Origin: Alphaproteobacteria bacterium
GTDB taxonomy: Bacteria; Pseudomonadota; Alphaproteobacteria; Micavibrionales; Micavibrionaceae
Length of the DNA stretch: 64,000 bases
Reading direction: 5' to 3'
Assembly (NCBI GenBank): GCA_021775955.1
Contig: JAJFGU010000024.1
Span: 1 to 64,000, forward strand
Below the pieces are notes generated by a model that saw nothing but the letters and a program-made list of their open reading frames with translations, had not been told where the DNA came from and made no database searches. This document shows positions 55,298 to 63,713 of the stretch, piece after piece. Numbering within the stretch: the first letter of the stretch is position 1; every line of letters starts with the position of its first letter. A program made the translations under genes and the position numbers.

Positions 55298-55951
55298 ATG
55301 AGCCATATTGAGCTTTTGCTTAAGAACAAACTTCACGCTGAGCTACGCCAAAAAATAGAGCAACAAATCGGCGAAGCTTTACCTAAAATGGGAGAGCTAT
55401 ATCTTTCTGTAAGCATAGCTGACAGCCAGTTTAACCCCTATCATACTCCAAGCAATTCGACTTCTTTTTCAGAAATAGAAGGTTATAATTATGATTCTCC
55501 AGTCCCATGTAGCCACTTGGTTCTTAATGAAAAACTGGGTTTCCCCTCTGTCCCACCCAAAGAAAACCAAAAAAAGTTTTGGCGGGATTATCATCTGGAT
55601 ATGATGGAAACCGCGCATGATATTAAAGAGGAGTTCGCCAAATACGGCTGCAAGACGGGGTTATTCGAACATTATTTACGTGAAAAAGATAAAACATACC
55701 GGTTTGGGCAGCTTGTGATGTTCGTTCCCAATATCAAGCCGGAACAGTTACCCAACGGGCAGATTTTAAGCCAGACAAATCTGGATCAGCTTGGCTTGTT
55801 TGTCGTTTTGCTGGCGCAAAAAGGCTGGCTCGATTTAGAAAGAGACAGGCAAGCGATTAAGGAAGCTTACGGTGCGCCTGTACTCGGTTGGGTGCAGCGT
55901 TATATGAACAGGCACCAAGGTTTGGACGCCCCTCCTGTAAGCCCCACATAA
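55298..55951 (+). CDS. Hypothetical cytoplasmic protein
   Basis: 217 residues, GGGAG before the ATG. The N-terminal 35 residues are helical (IELLLKNKLHAELRQKIEQQ), followed by a mixed alpha/beta region (YLSVSIADSQFNPYHTPS, RFGQLVMFVPNIKPEQLPNG) and a helical end (WLDLERDRQAIKEAYG). No signal, membrane helix or family recognised. It is isolated between the repeat cluster and radA. Confidence 0.6.
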   Translation: MSHIELLLKNKLHAELRQKIEQQIGEALPKMGELYLSVSIADSQFNPYHTPSNSTSFSEIEGYNYDSPVPCSHLVLNEKLGFPSVPPKENQKKFWRDYHLDMMETAHDIKEEFAKYGCKTGLFEHYLREKDKTYRFGQLVMFVPNIKPEQLPNGQILSQTNLDQLGLFVVLLAQKGWLDLERDRQAIKEAYGAPVLGWVQRYMNRHQGLDAPPVSPT

Positions 55952-55994
55952 TTTTGTTCTTGAAATGTTCTTATCTTTCAGGCATGGTTAGACC

Positions 55995-57395
55995 ATGGCA
56001 AAGTCCAATGCATCCTATGTTTGTCAGTCCTGTGGCGCTGTTTCGCGGAAATGGTCGGGCAAATGCGATTCGTGCAATGAGTGGAACTGCATTGCTGAGG
56101 AAATCACGGAAAGCGCGCCCAGGGGGCTGGGTGTCAAGAAAAAAGGGCGGCGGATTGAATTCGTGCCGCTGCAGGGCGAAGCCAATAAGAATTACCCGCG
56201 CCATATTACCGGCATCAAAGAATTCGACCGCGTGACCGGTGGGGGGCTGGTGCCGGGTTCGGCGATTTTAATTGGCGGCGATCCGGGGATCGGTAAATCG
56301 ACGTTGTTGTTACAAGCTGTCTGTGCGCTGTCGCAAAAAGACGTGTCGTGCTTGTATGTCTCCGGGGAAGAAGCGATTGATCAGGTGCGCATGCGCGCCA
56401 TTCGTTTGGGCCTTGGCAATGCGCCGGTTGAACTGGCGTCTGCGACCAATGTGCGCGACATTATTACGTCCGTAGAGCAAGCGGATCGGCCTGTTGGGTT
56501 GTTGGTGATTGATTCCATCCAGACCATGTTCGTCGATACGGTCGAAAGCGCACCGGGCACGGTGACGCAAGTGCGCACAAGCGCGCAGGAAATCATCCGC
56601 ATGGCCAAGACGAAAAACATCGCCGTGATTTTTGTCGGTCATGTCACCAAGGACGGGCAGATCGCCGGGCCGCGCGTGCTGGAACATCTGGTGGATACGG
56701 TTTTGTATTTTGAAGGCGACCGCAGTCATCACTTCCGCATTTTGCGTAGCGTAAAAAACCGCTTCGGTCCGACCGATGAGATCGGGGTTTTCGAGATGGC
56801 GCATCAGGGATTGGTTGAGGTCGATAATCCGTCGGCGCTGTTTTTATCGCAGCGCCATGGCGATGTCGCGGGCAGCGCGGTGCTCGCCGCGCTCGAAGGC
56901 ACGCGGCCCATTTTGGTCGAGGTGCAGGCTTTGGTCGCGCCGTCGAATATGGCCGCACCGAGGCGGGCGGTGATTGGCTGGGATCCGAACCGGCTGGCGA
57001 TGATTGTCGCGGTGCTGGAATCACGATGCGGTTTGCGGCTCTCGGGCAATGATATTTTCTTGAACATCGCCGGTGGGATCAGGATTAACGAACCGGCGGC
57101 GGATCTGGCGGTTGCGGCGGCGCTGATCAGTGCGCTGAGCGGACAGGCATTGCCCGCCCATACGGTGTTTTTCGGGGAAGTCGGCCTGGCCGGGGAGATC
57201 CGCCAGGTGGCGCAGCCGGATCTGCGGCTAAAGGAGGCCTCCAAGCTCGGTTTTGAGCGTGCCACCGTGCCAAAAGCCAAGAAGGGCTTCAGCAAATCGA
57301 TTAAAGAGATGATCGAGATTGATACGGTCACTCATGTTCAGGACATCGCCGATCTGTTTTCCGGCGCCGATGATATGAATAGGAAATACGCCTAA
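55995..57395 (+). CDS. radA: DNA repair protein RadA
   Basis: 466 residues. The C4 zinc motif CQSCGAVSRKWSGKC...C (11-28), Walker A GGDPGIGKSTLL (about 95), the KNRFGPTDEIG motif specific to RadA (about 253) and a Lon-protease-like C-terminal domain without the catalytic serine. It is a hexameric helicase-like ATPase that assists branch migration in recombination. Translation starts at 55995. Confidence 0.96.
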   Translation: MAKSNASYVCQSCGAVSRKWSGKCDSCNEWNCIAEEITESAPRGLGVKKKGRRIEFVPLQGEANKNYPRHITGIKEFDRVTGGGLVPGSAILIGGDPGIGKSTLLLQAVCALSQKDVSCLYVSGEEAIDQVRMRAIRLGLGNAPVELASATNVRDIITSVEQADRPVGLLVIDSIQTMFVDTVESAPGTVTQVRTSAQEIIRMAKTKNIAVIFVGHVTKDGQIAGPRVLEHLVDTVLYFEGDRSHHFRILRSVKNRFGPTDEIGVFEMAHQGLVEVDNPSALFLSQRHGDVAGSAVLAALEGTRPILVEVQALVAPSNMAAPRRAVIGWDPNRLAMIVAVLESRCGLRLSGNDIFLNIAGGIRINEPAADLAVAAALISALSGQALPAHTVFFGEVGLAGEIRQVAQPDLRLKEASKLGFERATVPKAKKGFSKSIKEMIEIDTVTHVQDIADLFSGADDMNRKYA

Positions 57396-57433
57396 CGGCA
57401 CGCCGCCGGGATGACAAAAGGTGTTTATAATCC

Positions 57434-57462
57434 TTGATTTTTCGGCCCTTATTGCCTATGTA
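57434..57462 (+). promoter_or_regulatory. Possible promoter of the cvpA-purF-SDR operon
   Basis: TTGATT at 57434-57439 and TATGTA at 57457-57462 with 17-base spacing, 38 bases before the start codon. Confidence 0.3.
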
Positions 57463-57500
57463 TTCAGGTTCCGGTAACGCCCAGCCACGCATAGGTTGCT

Positions 57501-58214
57501 ATGATTGCTGATATTATTGTTATAGCCGTTTTGCTTATTTCGGCGCTGATTGCTTTCCTCAGAGGATTTATCAGAGAAGTTCTGACGATTTTCGGCACGC
57601 TTGGCGCGTTTGTCGCTGCTTTTTTCGGCGGGCCCATCCTGTCTCCCACGGCCAGAGGTTGGCTGGGTGTTGTGCCCGACGAAGCGCCTAAGAAATTATT
57701 CGGGGTTTTGCCTTATAGCCTGCTGGCCGATCTTATCTCCTATGGCTCGATTTTCCTTGTCGTTGTTATTGTTCTTTCCCTGATCAGTCATGTTCTGGCC
57801 GAAACCGCCAAGTCATTGGGTCTGGGCGCGGTGGACCGGACCTTTGGCGTGATTTTCGGCCTGCTGCGCGGGATTGTGCTTTTGGGGCTTTTGTATCTTC
57901 CGGTTTATCTGATGGCCCCGGTTGAGACCAAGGAATCCTGGTTTGCTGAAAGCAAGACACATTTTTATCTCGAGAAAACATCGGCTCTGTTGGCCAAAGC
58001 CTTGCCCGATTCCACCGTGAAGGATATCGAACAAAAGGTCGTGGAGGGCGCACAGAGCACACGGGAAAAACTGCAAAATATTGACGTTCTGCAAAAAGAA
58101 GACGGCGCGGATGGCGCGGAAAAGAAAGACGGCAAGAACGGTTACACCGAAGATTTCCGTGAAGATATGGACCATTTGTTTGAGAACAAGTCAGACAAAA
58201 ATTACAACGATTAG
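57501..58214 (+). CDS. cvpA: CvpA family membrane protein
   Basis: 237 residues. Four N-terminal membrane helices (ADIIVIAVLLISALIAFLRG; FVAAFFGGPILSP; SIFLVVVIVLSLISHV; RGIVLLGLLYLPVYLMAP), the family pattern, and a long hydrophilic C-terminal tail (DGADGAEKKDGKNGYTEDF). CvpA genes commonly lead purF operons, as here, 18 bases before purF. It is linked with colicin V production and stress in other bacteria. Confidence 0.9.
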   Translation: MIADIIVIAVLLISALIAFLRGFIREVLTIFGTLGAFVAAFFGGPILSPTARGWLGVVPDEAPKKLFGVLPYSLLADLISYGSIFLVVVIVLSLISHVLAETAKSLGLGAVDRTFGVIFGLLRGIVLLGLLYLPVYLMAPVETKESWFAESKTHFYLEKTSALLAKALPDSTVKDIEQKVVEGAQSTREKLQNIDVLQKEDGADGAEKKDGKNGYTEDFREDMDHLFENKSDKNYND

Positions 58215-58232
58215 CCGCTGTTAGGGTTAGAG

Positions 58233-59699
58233 ATGGCTGAGCCACACATAGATGACGATAAGTTCCACGACGAATGCGGTGTTTTCGGCATTTACGGCCA
58301 TGATGACGCGGCGGCGTTAACCGCGCTTGGCTTACATGCCTTGCAGCACAGGGGCCAGGAAGCCTGCGGCATTGTCAGTTTTGACGGCGAGAATTTTCAT
58401 TCCAAAAAAGCACTGGGTCTGGTCGATAGCACCTTTGGTGAGGCGAGCGTTATTGATCAGCTGCAGGGGCAGGCGGCGATCGGGCATAACCGCTATTCTA
58501 CAACCGGCGAGTCCGGCATTCGTAACATCCAGCCGCTTTATGCCGATATGGATTTTGGCGGTTTTGCCGTGGCGCATAACGGCAATTTGACCAATTCGCA
58601 TACGCTGCGCAAAGATTTGGTGAAACGCGGTGCCATTTTTCAATCGACCAGCGATACCGAAGTGATTGTCCACCTGGTGGCGCTGTCGCAAAAAAAATCG
58701 GTGACGGAACGTCTGACCGATGCCTTGAAAAAAATCAAAGGCGCGTATTCTCTGGTGGCGTTTGCGCAGGGGCAGATAATAGGGGTGCGCGACCCACACG
58801 GCATTCGACCGCTGGTGCTGGGGCGTCTGGCTGAGAGCTATATTCTGGCCTCGGAAAGCTGCGCGCTGGATATTATCGGTGCGGATTTTGTCCGCGATAT
58901 CGAGCCGGGCGAGATGGTGGTGCTGAACGGTAAGGGCGTGCAAAGCTCATACCCGCTGGCTAAAAAGCCCGAGCGGTTTTGTATTTTCGAATATATTTAT
59001 TTCGCGCGGCCCGACAGTTTCATGGAAGGTAAATCCGTTTATGAAACGCGTAAAAATATCGGTGCGGAGCTGGCACGTGAAGCGCCGGTCGATGCTGATC
59101 TGGTGGTTCCGGTGCCCGATAGCGGCACGCCGGCGGCGATTGGTTTTGCGCAGGAAGCGGGTATTCCATTTGAGCTTGGCATCATCCGCAATCATTATGT
59201 CGGGCGGACATTTATTGAACCGAGCGATAAAATTCGCCATCTGGGCGTCAAGCTGAAACACAATGCCAATAAGGCGTATATTAAGGGCAAGAAGGTTGTG
59301 CTGGTCGATGATTCCATCGTACGCGGCACGACGTCGAAAAAAATTGTCGAGATGGTGCGCGCCGCCGGGGCGGAAGAGGTGCATATGCGTATTTCATCGC
59401 CGCCGAGCAAGCATAGCTGTTTTTACGGTATTGATACGCCGTCATCGGAAGAGCTGCTCGCCCATCAAAAATCGGTGGAAGAGATTTGCAACTTTATTGG
59501 CGCGGATTCGCTGTCCTATATTTCCTTTGACGGACTTTACCGCGCGGTTGGCGAAACAAGGCGCAATGCCAAAAGCCCGCAATATTGCGATGCCTGTTTT
59601 ACCGGCGAGTATCCGGCAGAGCTGACCGATCATGAAAACAAAAATGACAGCGCCAAGATTACCGATCTGCGCGAACGGCGGGAAAAAAAGAAACAATGA
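58233..59699 (+). CDS. purF: Amidophosphoribosyltransferase (Fe-S type)
   Basis: 488 residues. The N-terminal glutaminase nucleophile is Cys15 (DECGVFGIYG) after a short propeptide. The PRPP site is VVLVDDSIVRGTTSKK (about 353). Cysteines expected for a [4Fe-4S] cluster of the Bacillus type are present: ERFCIFEY, KHSCFYG and YCDACFTGEYP. It makes 5-phosphoribosylamine, the first step of purine synthesis. The stop overlaps the start of the SDR gene (ATGA). Confidence 0.96.
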   Translation: MAEPHIDDDKFHDECGVFGIYGHDDAAALTALGLHALQHRGQEACGIVSFDGENFHSKKALGLVDSTFGEASVIDQLQGQAAIGHNRYSTTGESGIRNIQPLYADMDFGGFAVAHNGNLTNSHTLRKDLVKRGAIFQSTSDTEVIVHLVALSQKKSVTERLTDALKKIKGAYSLVAFAQGQIIGVRDPHGIRPLVLGRLAESYILASESCALDIIGADFVRDIEPGEMVVLNGKGVQSSYPLAKKPERFCIFEYIYFARPDSFMEGKSVYETRKNIGAELAREAPVDADLVVPVPDSGTPAAIGFAQEAGIPFELGIIRNHYVGRTFIEPSDKIRHLGVKLKHNANKAYIKGKKVVLVDDSIVRGTTSKKIVEMVRAAGAEEVHMRISSPPSKHSCFYGIDTPSSEELLAHQKSVEEICNFIGADSLSYISFDGLYRAVGETRRNAKSPQYCDACFTGEYPAELTDHENKNDSAKITDLRERREKKKQ

Positions 59700-60394
59700 A
59701 TCTATCCGGAAAAATTACACTGGTGACCGGTGCCTCGCGCGGGATTGGTGCGGCGGTGGCATGTGCTTATGCCAAAGCCGGAGCGCATGTGATTTTGCTG
59801 GCGCGCACGCAAGGCGCGCTGGAGGAGGTTTACGATTCCATCGAAAGTGCGGGTGGTAGCGCAACGATTATAAAGTTGGATCTGCGCAAACTGGATGAGG
59901 TCGACAAACTCGGCCCGGCTATTTTAGAAAAATTTGGCGGGCTCGATATTTTTGTTGGCAATGCCGGAATTCTGGGGCCGCTCACCCCGGTGCATCAGCT
60001 TGACCCCAAAGACTGGCAAAAGGTGATGGATATTAATTTTCATGCCAATGTTCGGCTGATTCGTACGCTTGATCCTCTGTTACGTGCGGCGGAGGCTGGG
60101 CGGGTGATTTTTACGGGGTCTGAAACGGCGCATAGGCCGCGGGCTTATTGGGGGGCGTACAGGGCCAGCAAGGCAGCCGTTGAAATGATGGCGCAGATTT
60201 ATGCACAGGAAACGCAACAAACCAATATAAAGGTCAATGTCGTTTATCCCGGGGCCGTACAAACGGATTTGCTAATGGAGGCCTACCCCGGGGGGTTTGA
60301 CGGCAAAACAAAAAAACCGGAAGATGTTGTAGAGAGTTACTTGGCGCTGGCATCGCCCGAATGCGAACAGCACGACCAGATTATAGCGGCATAG
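59696..60394 (+). CDS. Short-chain dehydrogenase/reductase
   Basis: 232 residues. Cofactor motif TGASRGIGAAVA (about 12-23), NAGILG, and the catalytic Ser-Tyr-Lys set: GSETAHRP then YRASK. GAVQTD follows. A classical SDR of unknown substrate; its purF coupling is seen in several alphaproteobacteria. Confidence 0.9.
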   Translation: MNLSGKITLVTGASRGIGAAVACAYAKAGAHVILLARTQGALEEVYDSIESAGGSATIIKLDLRKLDEVDKLGPAILEKFGGLDIFVGNAGILGPLTPVHQLDPKDWQKVMDINFHANVRLIRTLDPLLRAAEAGRVIFTGSETAHRPRAYWGAYRASKAAVEMMAQIYAQETQQTNIKVNVVYPGAVQTDLLMEAYPGGFDGKTKKPEDVVESYLALASPECEQHDQIIAA

Positions 60395-60399
60395 CTGTT

Positions 60400-60428
60400 T
60401 TGACATAAAAATTGATTCTGGCTACAGT
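60400..60428 (+). promoter_or_regulatory. Promoter of the hypothetical gene at 60482
   Basis: TTGACA at 60400-60405, 17-base spacer, TACAGT at 60423-60428. Its spacing and the following GGCAATAGA (60447-60455) recur at 61075-61130. Confidence 0.6.
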
Positions 60429-60481
60429 ATTAAGTGTTAGCGGCCCGGCAATAGATAAAAAGTGTTAATGGAGTAGCTGCC

Positions 60482-61042
60482 TTGCGTCCAACCACTGCTG
60501 ATAATTCATTTCTAGATTTACGAATTCAGGCACAATTTAATATTGTACAACATGCATCTATGGCCCAAAATCTTACACAGGTGACAGGCAAAAACTGGAG
60601 AGCGGATTATGAGGAATGGGAGAGCATAAACCCCGATGATGTACCTAATAAGGGTATCCGTTACTGGCTTTATGCTCAGGGCCTGGAAGGCCGCAATGTT
60701 GTGTTGGCAGAGCAACTCAACCTGGTTTTCGGGAAATTTCAATGGCCCGCAGAGGATCATGAGCGAGCCATATATGAGTACGATGGGGCAAAGGGCTTAG
60801 CCTGTATCAGGGGGCCGAAACCTGAAGACCCTACCTACGGGATGATCCATATACCCAGCATTGCTATGTTTCAATGTATCAAGCAGTATCCGGAAACTTA
60901 TCAAGAAATTAGAAATATTATTACTCTCGGACCCGACGTTGTGCACGAGGAAGCGTTGATGAGTCAAGGTAGACAGCGAGAGTTGGTTAGAGATCAAATA
61001 CCGGTTGAGCCGCTGCGGGCGTATGTAGCTGAAATAGACTAG
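60482..61042 (+). CDS. Hypothetical protein with a duplicated leader
   Basis: 186 residues from a TTG, supported by GGAGTA six bases upstream and by the matching leader at 61164. The protein is acidic and mixed alpha/beta with Trp- and Tyr-rich patches (WRADYEEWESINPDDVPN, RYWLYAQGLEGRNV, AIYEYDGAKGLACIRG). No signal peptide or membrane helix. No family recognised. Own promoter, so a monocistronic unit. Confidence 0.65.
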   Translation: MRPTTADNSFLDLRIQAQFNIVQHASMAQNLTQVTGKNWRADYEEWESINPDDVPNKGIRYWLYAQGLEGRNVVLAEQLNLVFGKFQWPAEDHERAIYEYDGAKGLACIRGPKPEDPTYGMIHIPSIAMFQCIKQYPETYQEIRNIITLGPDVVHEEALMSQGRQRELVRDQIPVEPLRAYVAEID

Positions 61043-61074
61043 GTTCAATAAAAAGCTTTCACAAATATATATTT

Positions 61075-61103
61075 TTGACATAAAACAAAACGCTGATTAT
61101 AGT
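61075..61103 (+). promoter_or_regulatory. Second copy of the promoter/leader
   Basis: TTGACA at 61075-61080, 17-base spacer, TATAGT at 61098-61103, then 18 bases to GGCAATAGA at 61122-61130, exactly the spacing of the 60400 copy. Confidence 0.65.
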
Positions 61104-61163
61104 GGGACACCCAAACGCCCTGGCAATAGAGCCGTCAATATTTGTAACAAGGGAGTAAATGCT

Positions 61164-61388
61164 ATGAGGCTCGGAGATATGAATTCGGGATTTCTCGTTC
61201 GACAGAAGTTGTTGCTCAGTATCAGGTGCCGACGGCGGCGGTTGGTTAAAAAATCAGGCCGCTTTTTTCTTGGCTTTTGCGCTGCTATCAACCGTTTCAA
61301 TGGTGCGTGTCGGATAGGGGATCGTAATTCCATCCTTGTCGAGCGCTTCCTTGATCGCCTTGTTAAGGTCCCATTTCACGCCCCATAA
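61164..61388 (+). CDS. Short ORF behind the duplicated leader (possibly truncated paralogue)
   Basis: 74 residues, GGAGTA six bases before the ATG. It begins MRLGDMNSGFL, in the same frame position as MRPTTADNSFL at 60482. It is Arg/Lys-rich (RCRRRRLVKKSGRFFLG) and its last 45 codons lie antisense to the mscS 3' end, so the 3' part is probably chance. It may be the remnant start of a duplicated gene, or a small antisense transcript. Confidence 0.35.
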   Translation: MRLGDMNSGFLVRQKLLLSIRCRRRRLVKKSGRFFLGFCAAINRFNGACRIGDRNSILVERFLDRLVKVPFHAP

Positions 61389-62060
61389 ATCCGCAGACTT
61401 GGTCCACAGGCGCACCGTCAGATCAACGGAGGACTCGCCCATATTGCTGACCATGATTTGCGGTTCCTTGCCTTTGGCGTCCAGCAGGCGTTCTTCCTTA
61501 TCCAGCACTTTATGAATCGTTTTAAACGCTTTGTCGATGTCGTCGTCGTAACTAATACCGACCGGGATATCCTGACGCCGCGTATCATTGCGCGAGAGGT
61601 TTTGAATTTCTGTGTTCCACAAATTGCTGTTGGGGGTGAAGATAAAAATATTATCGGCTGTCGTCAGTTCGGTGACAAACAGGCCGAGGGTTTTGACCGT
61701 TGCCGTTGTGTCGCCAAAAGAAATCGTATCGCCGACACTAAACGGACGCAGGAAGAGCAGCATCACTCCGGCGGAAACATTGGAAAGCGTGCCCTGCAAT
61801 GCCAGACCAATGGCCAGACCGGCAGCACCGAGTACAGCGATGAGGCTGGTGGTCTGGATGCCAAATTGTGTAAGAACCGTAATAATGGCAACAACATAAA
61901 TTGCGTATTTTGCCAGGCCCGCAAGAAAGGAGCGCAGCGTGGTGTCGATTTTTTTGACCTTTTCAACCGCTTTGCCGGCCCAGTTGCCGATGATCCAGCC
62001 GCCGCCAAGAATAACTGCCGCCAGCGTTATATCCGCAAGTATATCTGTCATAAATTCCAT
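61254..62060 (-). CDS. mscS: Small-conductance mechanosensitive channel
   Basis: 268 residues, close to E. coli MscS. Three N-terminal membrane helices, the third being the pore helix (ALGAAGLAIGLAL-type, AVLGAAGLAIGLALQG, about 97). The beta domain follows (FLRPFSVGDTISFGD, NSNLWNTEIQNLSRND). It releases solutes on hypo-osmotic shock. GGAG 9 bases before the ATG at 62060. Confidence 0.93.
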   Translation of the reverse strand: MEFMTDILADITLAAVILGGGWIIGNWAGKAVEKVKKIDTTLRSFLAGLAKYAIYVVAIITVLTQFGIQTTSLIAVLGAAGLAIGLALQGTLSNVSAGVMLLFLRPFSVGDTISFGDTTATVKTLGLFVTELTTADNIFIFTPNSNLWNTEIQNLSRNDTRRQDIPVGISYDDDIDKAFKTIHKVLDKEERLLDAKGKEPQIMVSNMGESSVDLTVRLWTKSADLWGVKWDLNKAIKEALDKDGITIPYPTRTIETVDSSAKAKKKAA

Positions 62061-62083
62061 AATGTTATCTCCTCTCTCTCATT

Positions 62084-62205
62084 GTCATCCCCGAGGCCAT
62101 GCGCAGCATGGCTTAAACGTCGGGGATCCATATGTCAGCAGCAAAGCTGCTGTCTTTTCTGGTTCCCGGCTGTGCAAGCGCCTATCGGCGCGCCGCCGGG
62201 ATGAC
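62084..62205. repeat. Dispersed inverted repeat (GTCATCCCCGAGG ... CGGGATGAC)
   Basis: Complex unit with CATGCGCAGCATG, AGCAGCAAAGCTGCT and CGGCGCGCCGCCGGGATGAC sub-hairpins, between mscS and der. A CGGCACGCCGCCGGGATGAC-like half copy lies at 57397-57416. Confidence 0.6.
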
Positions 62206-62224
62206 GTTGGTTGTTAATAAAGGG

Positions 62225-63637
62225 CTATACATAAGGGTTTTTGGATGCTCTGACAAGTAGTCTTATCGGCACGGCGGGGATGTCGAAATCGGCGCGCAGG
62301 CCGTTAATAATATAGCGGCGATAGGATTGCGGCAGTTTTTTCGGCCGCGCGGCCCAGAGCACGAAAGTCGGCGGGCGGGTTTTGACCTGGGCGATGTATT
62401 TGACGCGGTTTTGCCGTCCTGATACCAGAGGCGCCGGGTTTCTGCTCTCCATCGCCCTGAGCCAGCGATTGAGCCCGCCGGTGGGGACGCGCTTGTTCCA
62501 AAGCGCGTAGGTGTCGAGCGCTGTTTTGAGCAGCTTGTCGATATTCTTGCCGTTCAGCGCCGAGATGGTCGCGAAATTTACGTCCTTGATTTGCGCCAGT
62601 GAATATTCGAGCTTGTCCTCAAGCGTTTCCAGCGCTTGTTTTTTGTCCTTCACCGCATCCCATTTGTTGACGGCGACGACCAGAGCGCGGCCTTCTTCAA
62701 TGATATGTTCGGCGATTTGCAAATCCTGTTTTTCAAAAATCATATTGCCATCGAGAACAAGAATGACGACCTGCGCCAGGCGAATGGCGCGTAAGGAATC
62801 CTCGACCGACATTTTCTCAATATTGTTTTGAACTCTTGATTTGCGGCGCATCCCGGCGGTATCCACCAACTTAAAGGCGCGGCCTTCATAGGACCAGTCA
62901 ACGGCGATGGCATCGCGGGTGATACCCGCTTCGGGTCCGACCATGACGCGATTGTCATCAACGATCGAATTGAGCAGGGTAGATTTTCCGACATTGGGCC
63001 GCCCGACAATCGCTATTTTAATTGGTATTTCCGGGTCGTCTTCGTCTTGCGTGAATTCGAAATCCTCATCGCCTTCGATGGCATCAAGGTCATCGAATTC
63101 GCCTTTTTCTTTGCCCTCGTCTTCGGGCTCTTCTTCATCTTCGGGGAAGTAGGGTGTCAGGAGGCGGTAGAGTTCCTCCATCCCGGTGCCGTGCGCGGCG
63201 GAAATCGAAACCGGCTCACCAAGGCCAAGGGCATAGGCTTCACCGATCGCACTGCCCGTGATTTTTTCGTTTTCACATTTGTTGACGGCAAGAATAACCG
63301 GCTTTTTTTGTTTGCGCAGCCATTGCGCAAAATGTTCGTCAATCGGGGTGACGCCTTCGCGCCCGTCAATCACGAACAGGACAACATCGGTTTGCTCCAG
63401 CGCGGCTTCGGTTTGCTTGCGCATGCGTCCCTTAATTGAATCGTCGAAATGCTCCTCCAGCCCGGCGGTATCGATAATTTTAAAATCCTGGTCGAACAGG
63501 CTACCTTCCGCTTCGCGCCAGTCGCGTGTGACGCCCGGCGTGTCGTCAATGATCGCCAGCTGCTTGCCCGCCAGCCGGTTAAAAATCGTTGATTTGCCGA
63601 CATTGGGACGGCCTATAATTGCCAGTGTAAAGCTCAT
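62225..63637 (-). CDS. der: Ribosome assembly GTPase Der (EngA)
   Basis: 470 residues with two tandem GTPase domains: GRPNVGKSTIFN (about 9) with DTAGLEEHF and NKCE, and GRPNVGKSTLLN (about 216) with DTAGMRRKS and NKWD. A C-terminal KH-like domain ends RLLVRASKNPYV. An acidic linker (about 175-200, EDEEEPEDEGKEK) joins the two GTPase domains. It is essential for 50S maturation. Confidence 0.96.
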   Translation of the reverse strand: MSFTLAIIGRPNVGKSTIFNRLAGKQLAIIDDTPGVTRDWREAEGSLFDQDFKIIDTAGLEEHFDDSIKGRMRKQTEAALEQTDVVLFVIDGREGVTPIDEHFAQWLRKQKKPVILAVNKCENEKITGSAIGEAYALGLGEPVSISAAHGTGMEELYRLLTPYFPEDEEEPEDEGKEKGEFDDLDAIEGDEDFEFTQDEDDPEIPIKIAIVGRPNVGKSTLLNSIVDDNRVMVGPEAGITRDAIAVDWSYEGRAFKLVDTAGMRRKSRVQNNIEKMSVEDSLRAIRLAQVVILVLDGNMIFEKQDLQIAEHIIEEGRALVVAVNKWDAVKDKKQALETLEDKLEYSLAQIKDVNFATISALNGKNIDKLLKTALDTYALWNKRVPTGGLNRWLRAMESRNPAPLVSGRQNRVKYIAQVKTRPPTFVLWAARPKKLPQSYRRYIINGLRADFDIPAVPIRLLVRASKNPYV

Positions 63638-63713
63638 AGCCTCGTTTCCTTGTAAGAAAGCTACAGTGTCTTATCACTGACGAGGCTTTGCTGTCTATTT
63701 CTTTTCCCTGAGG

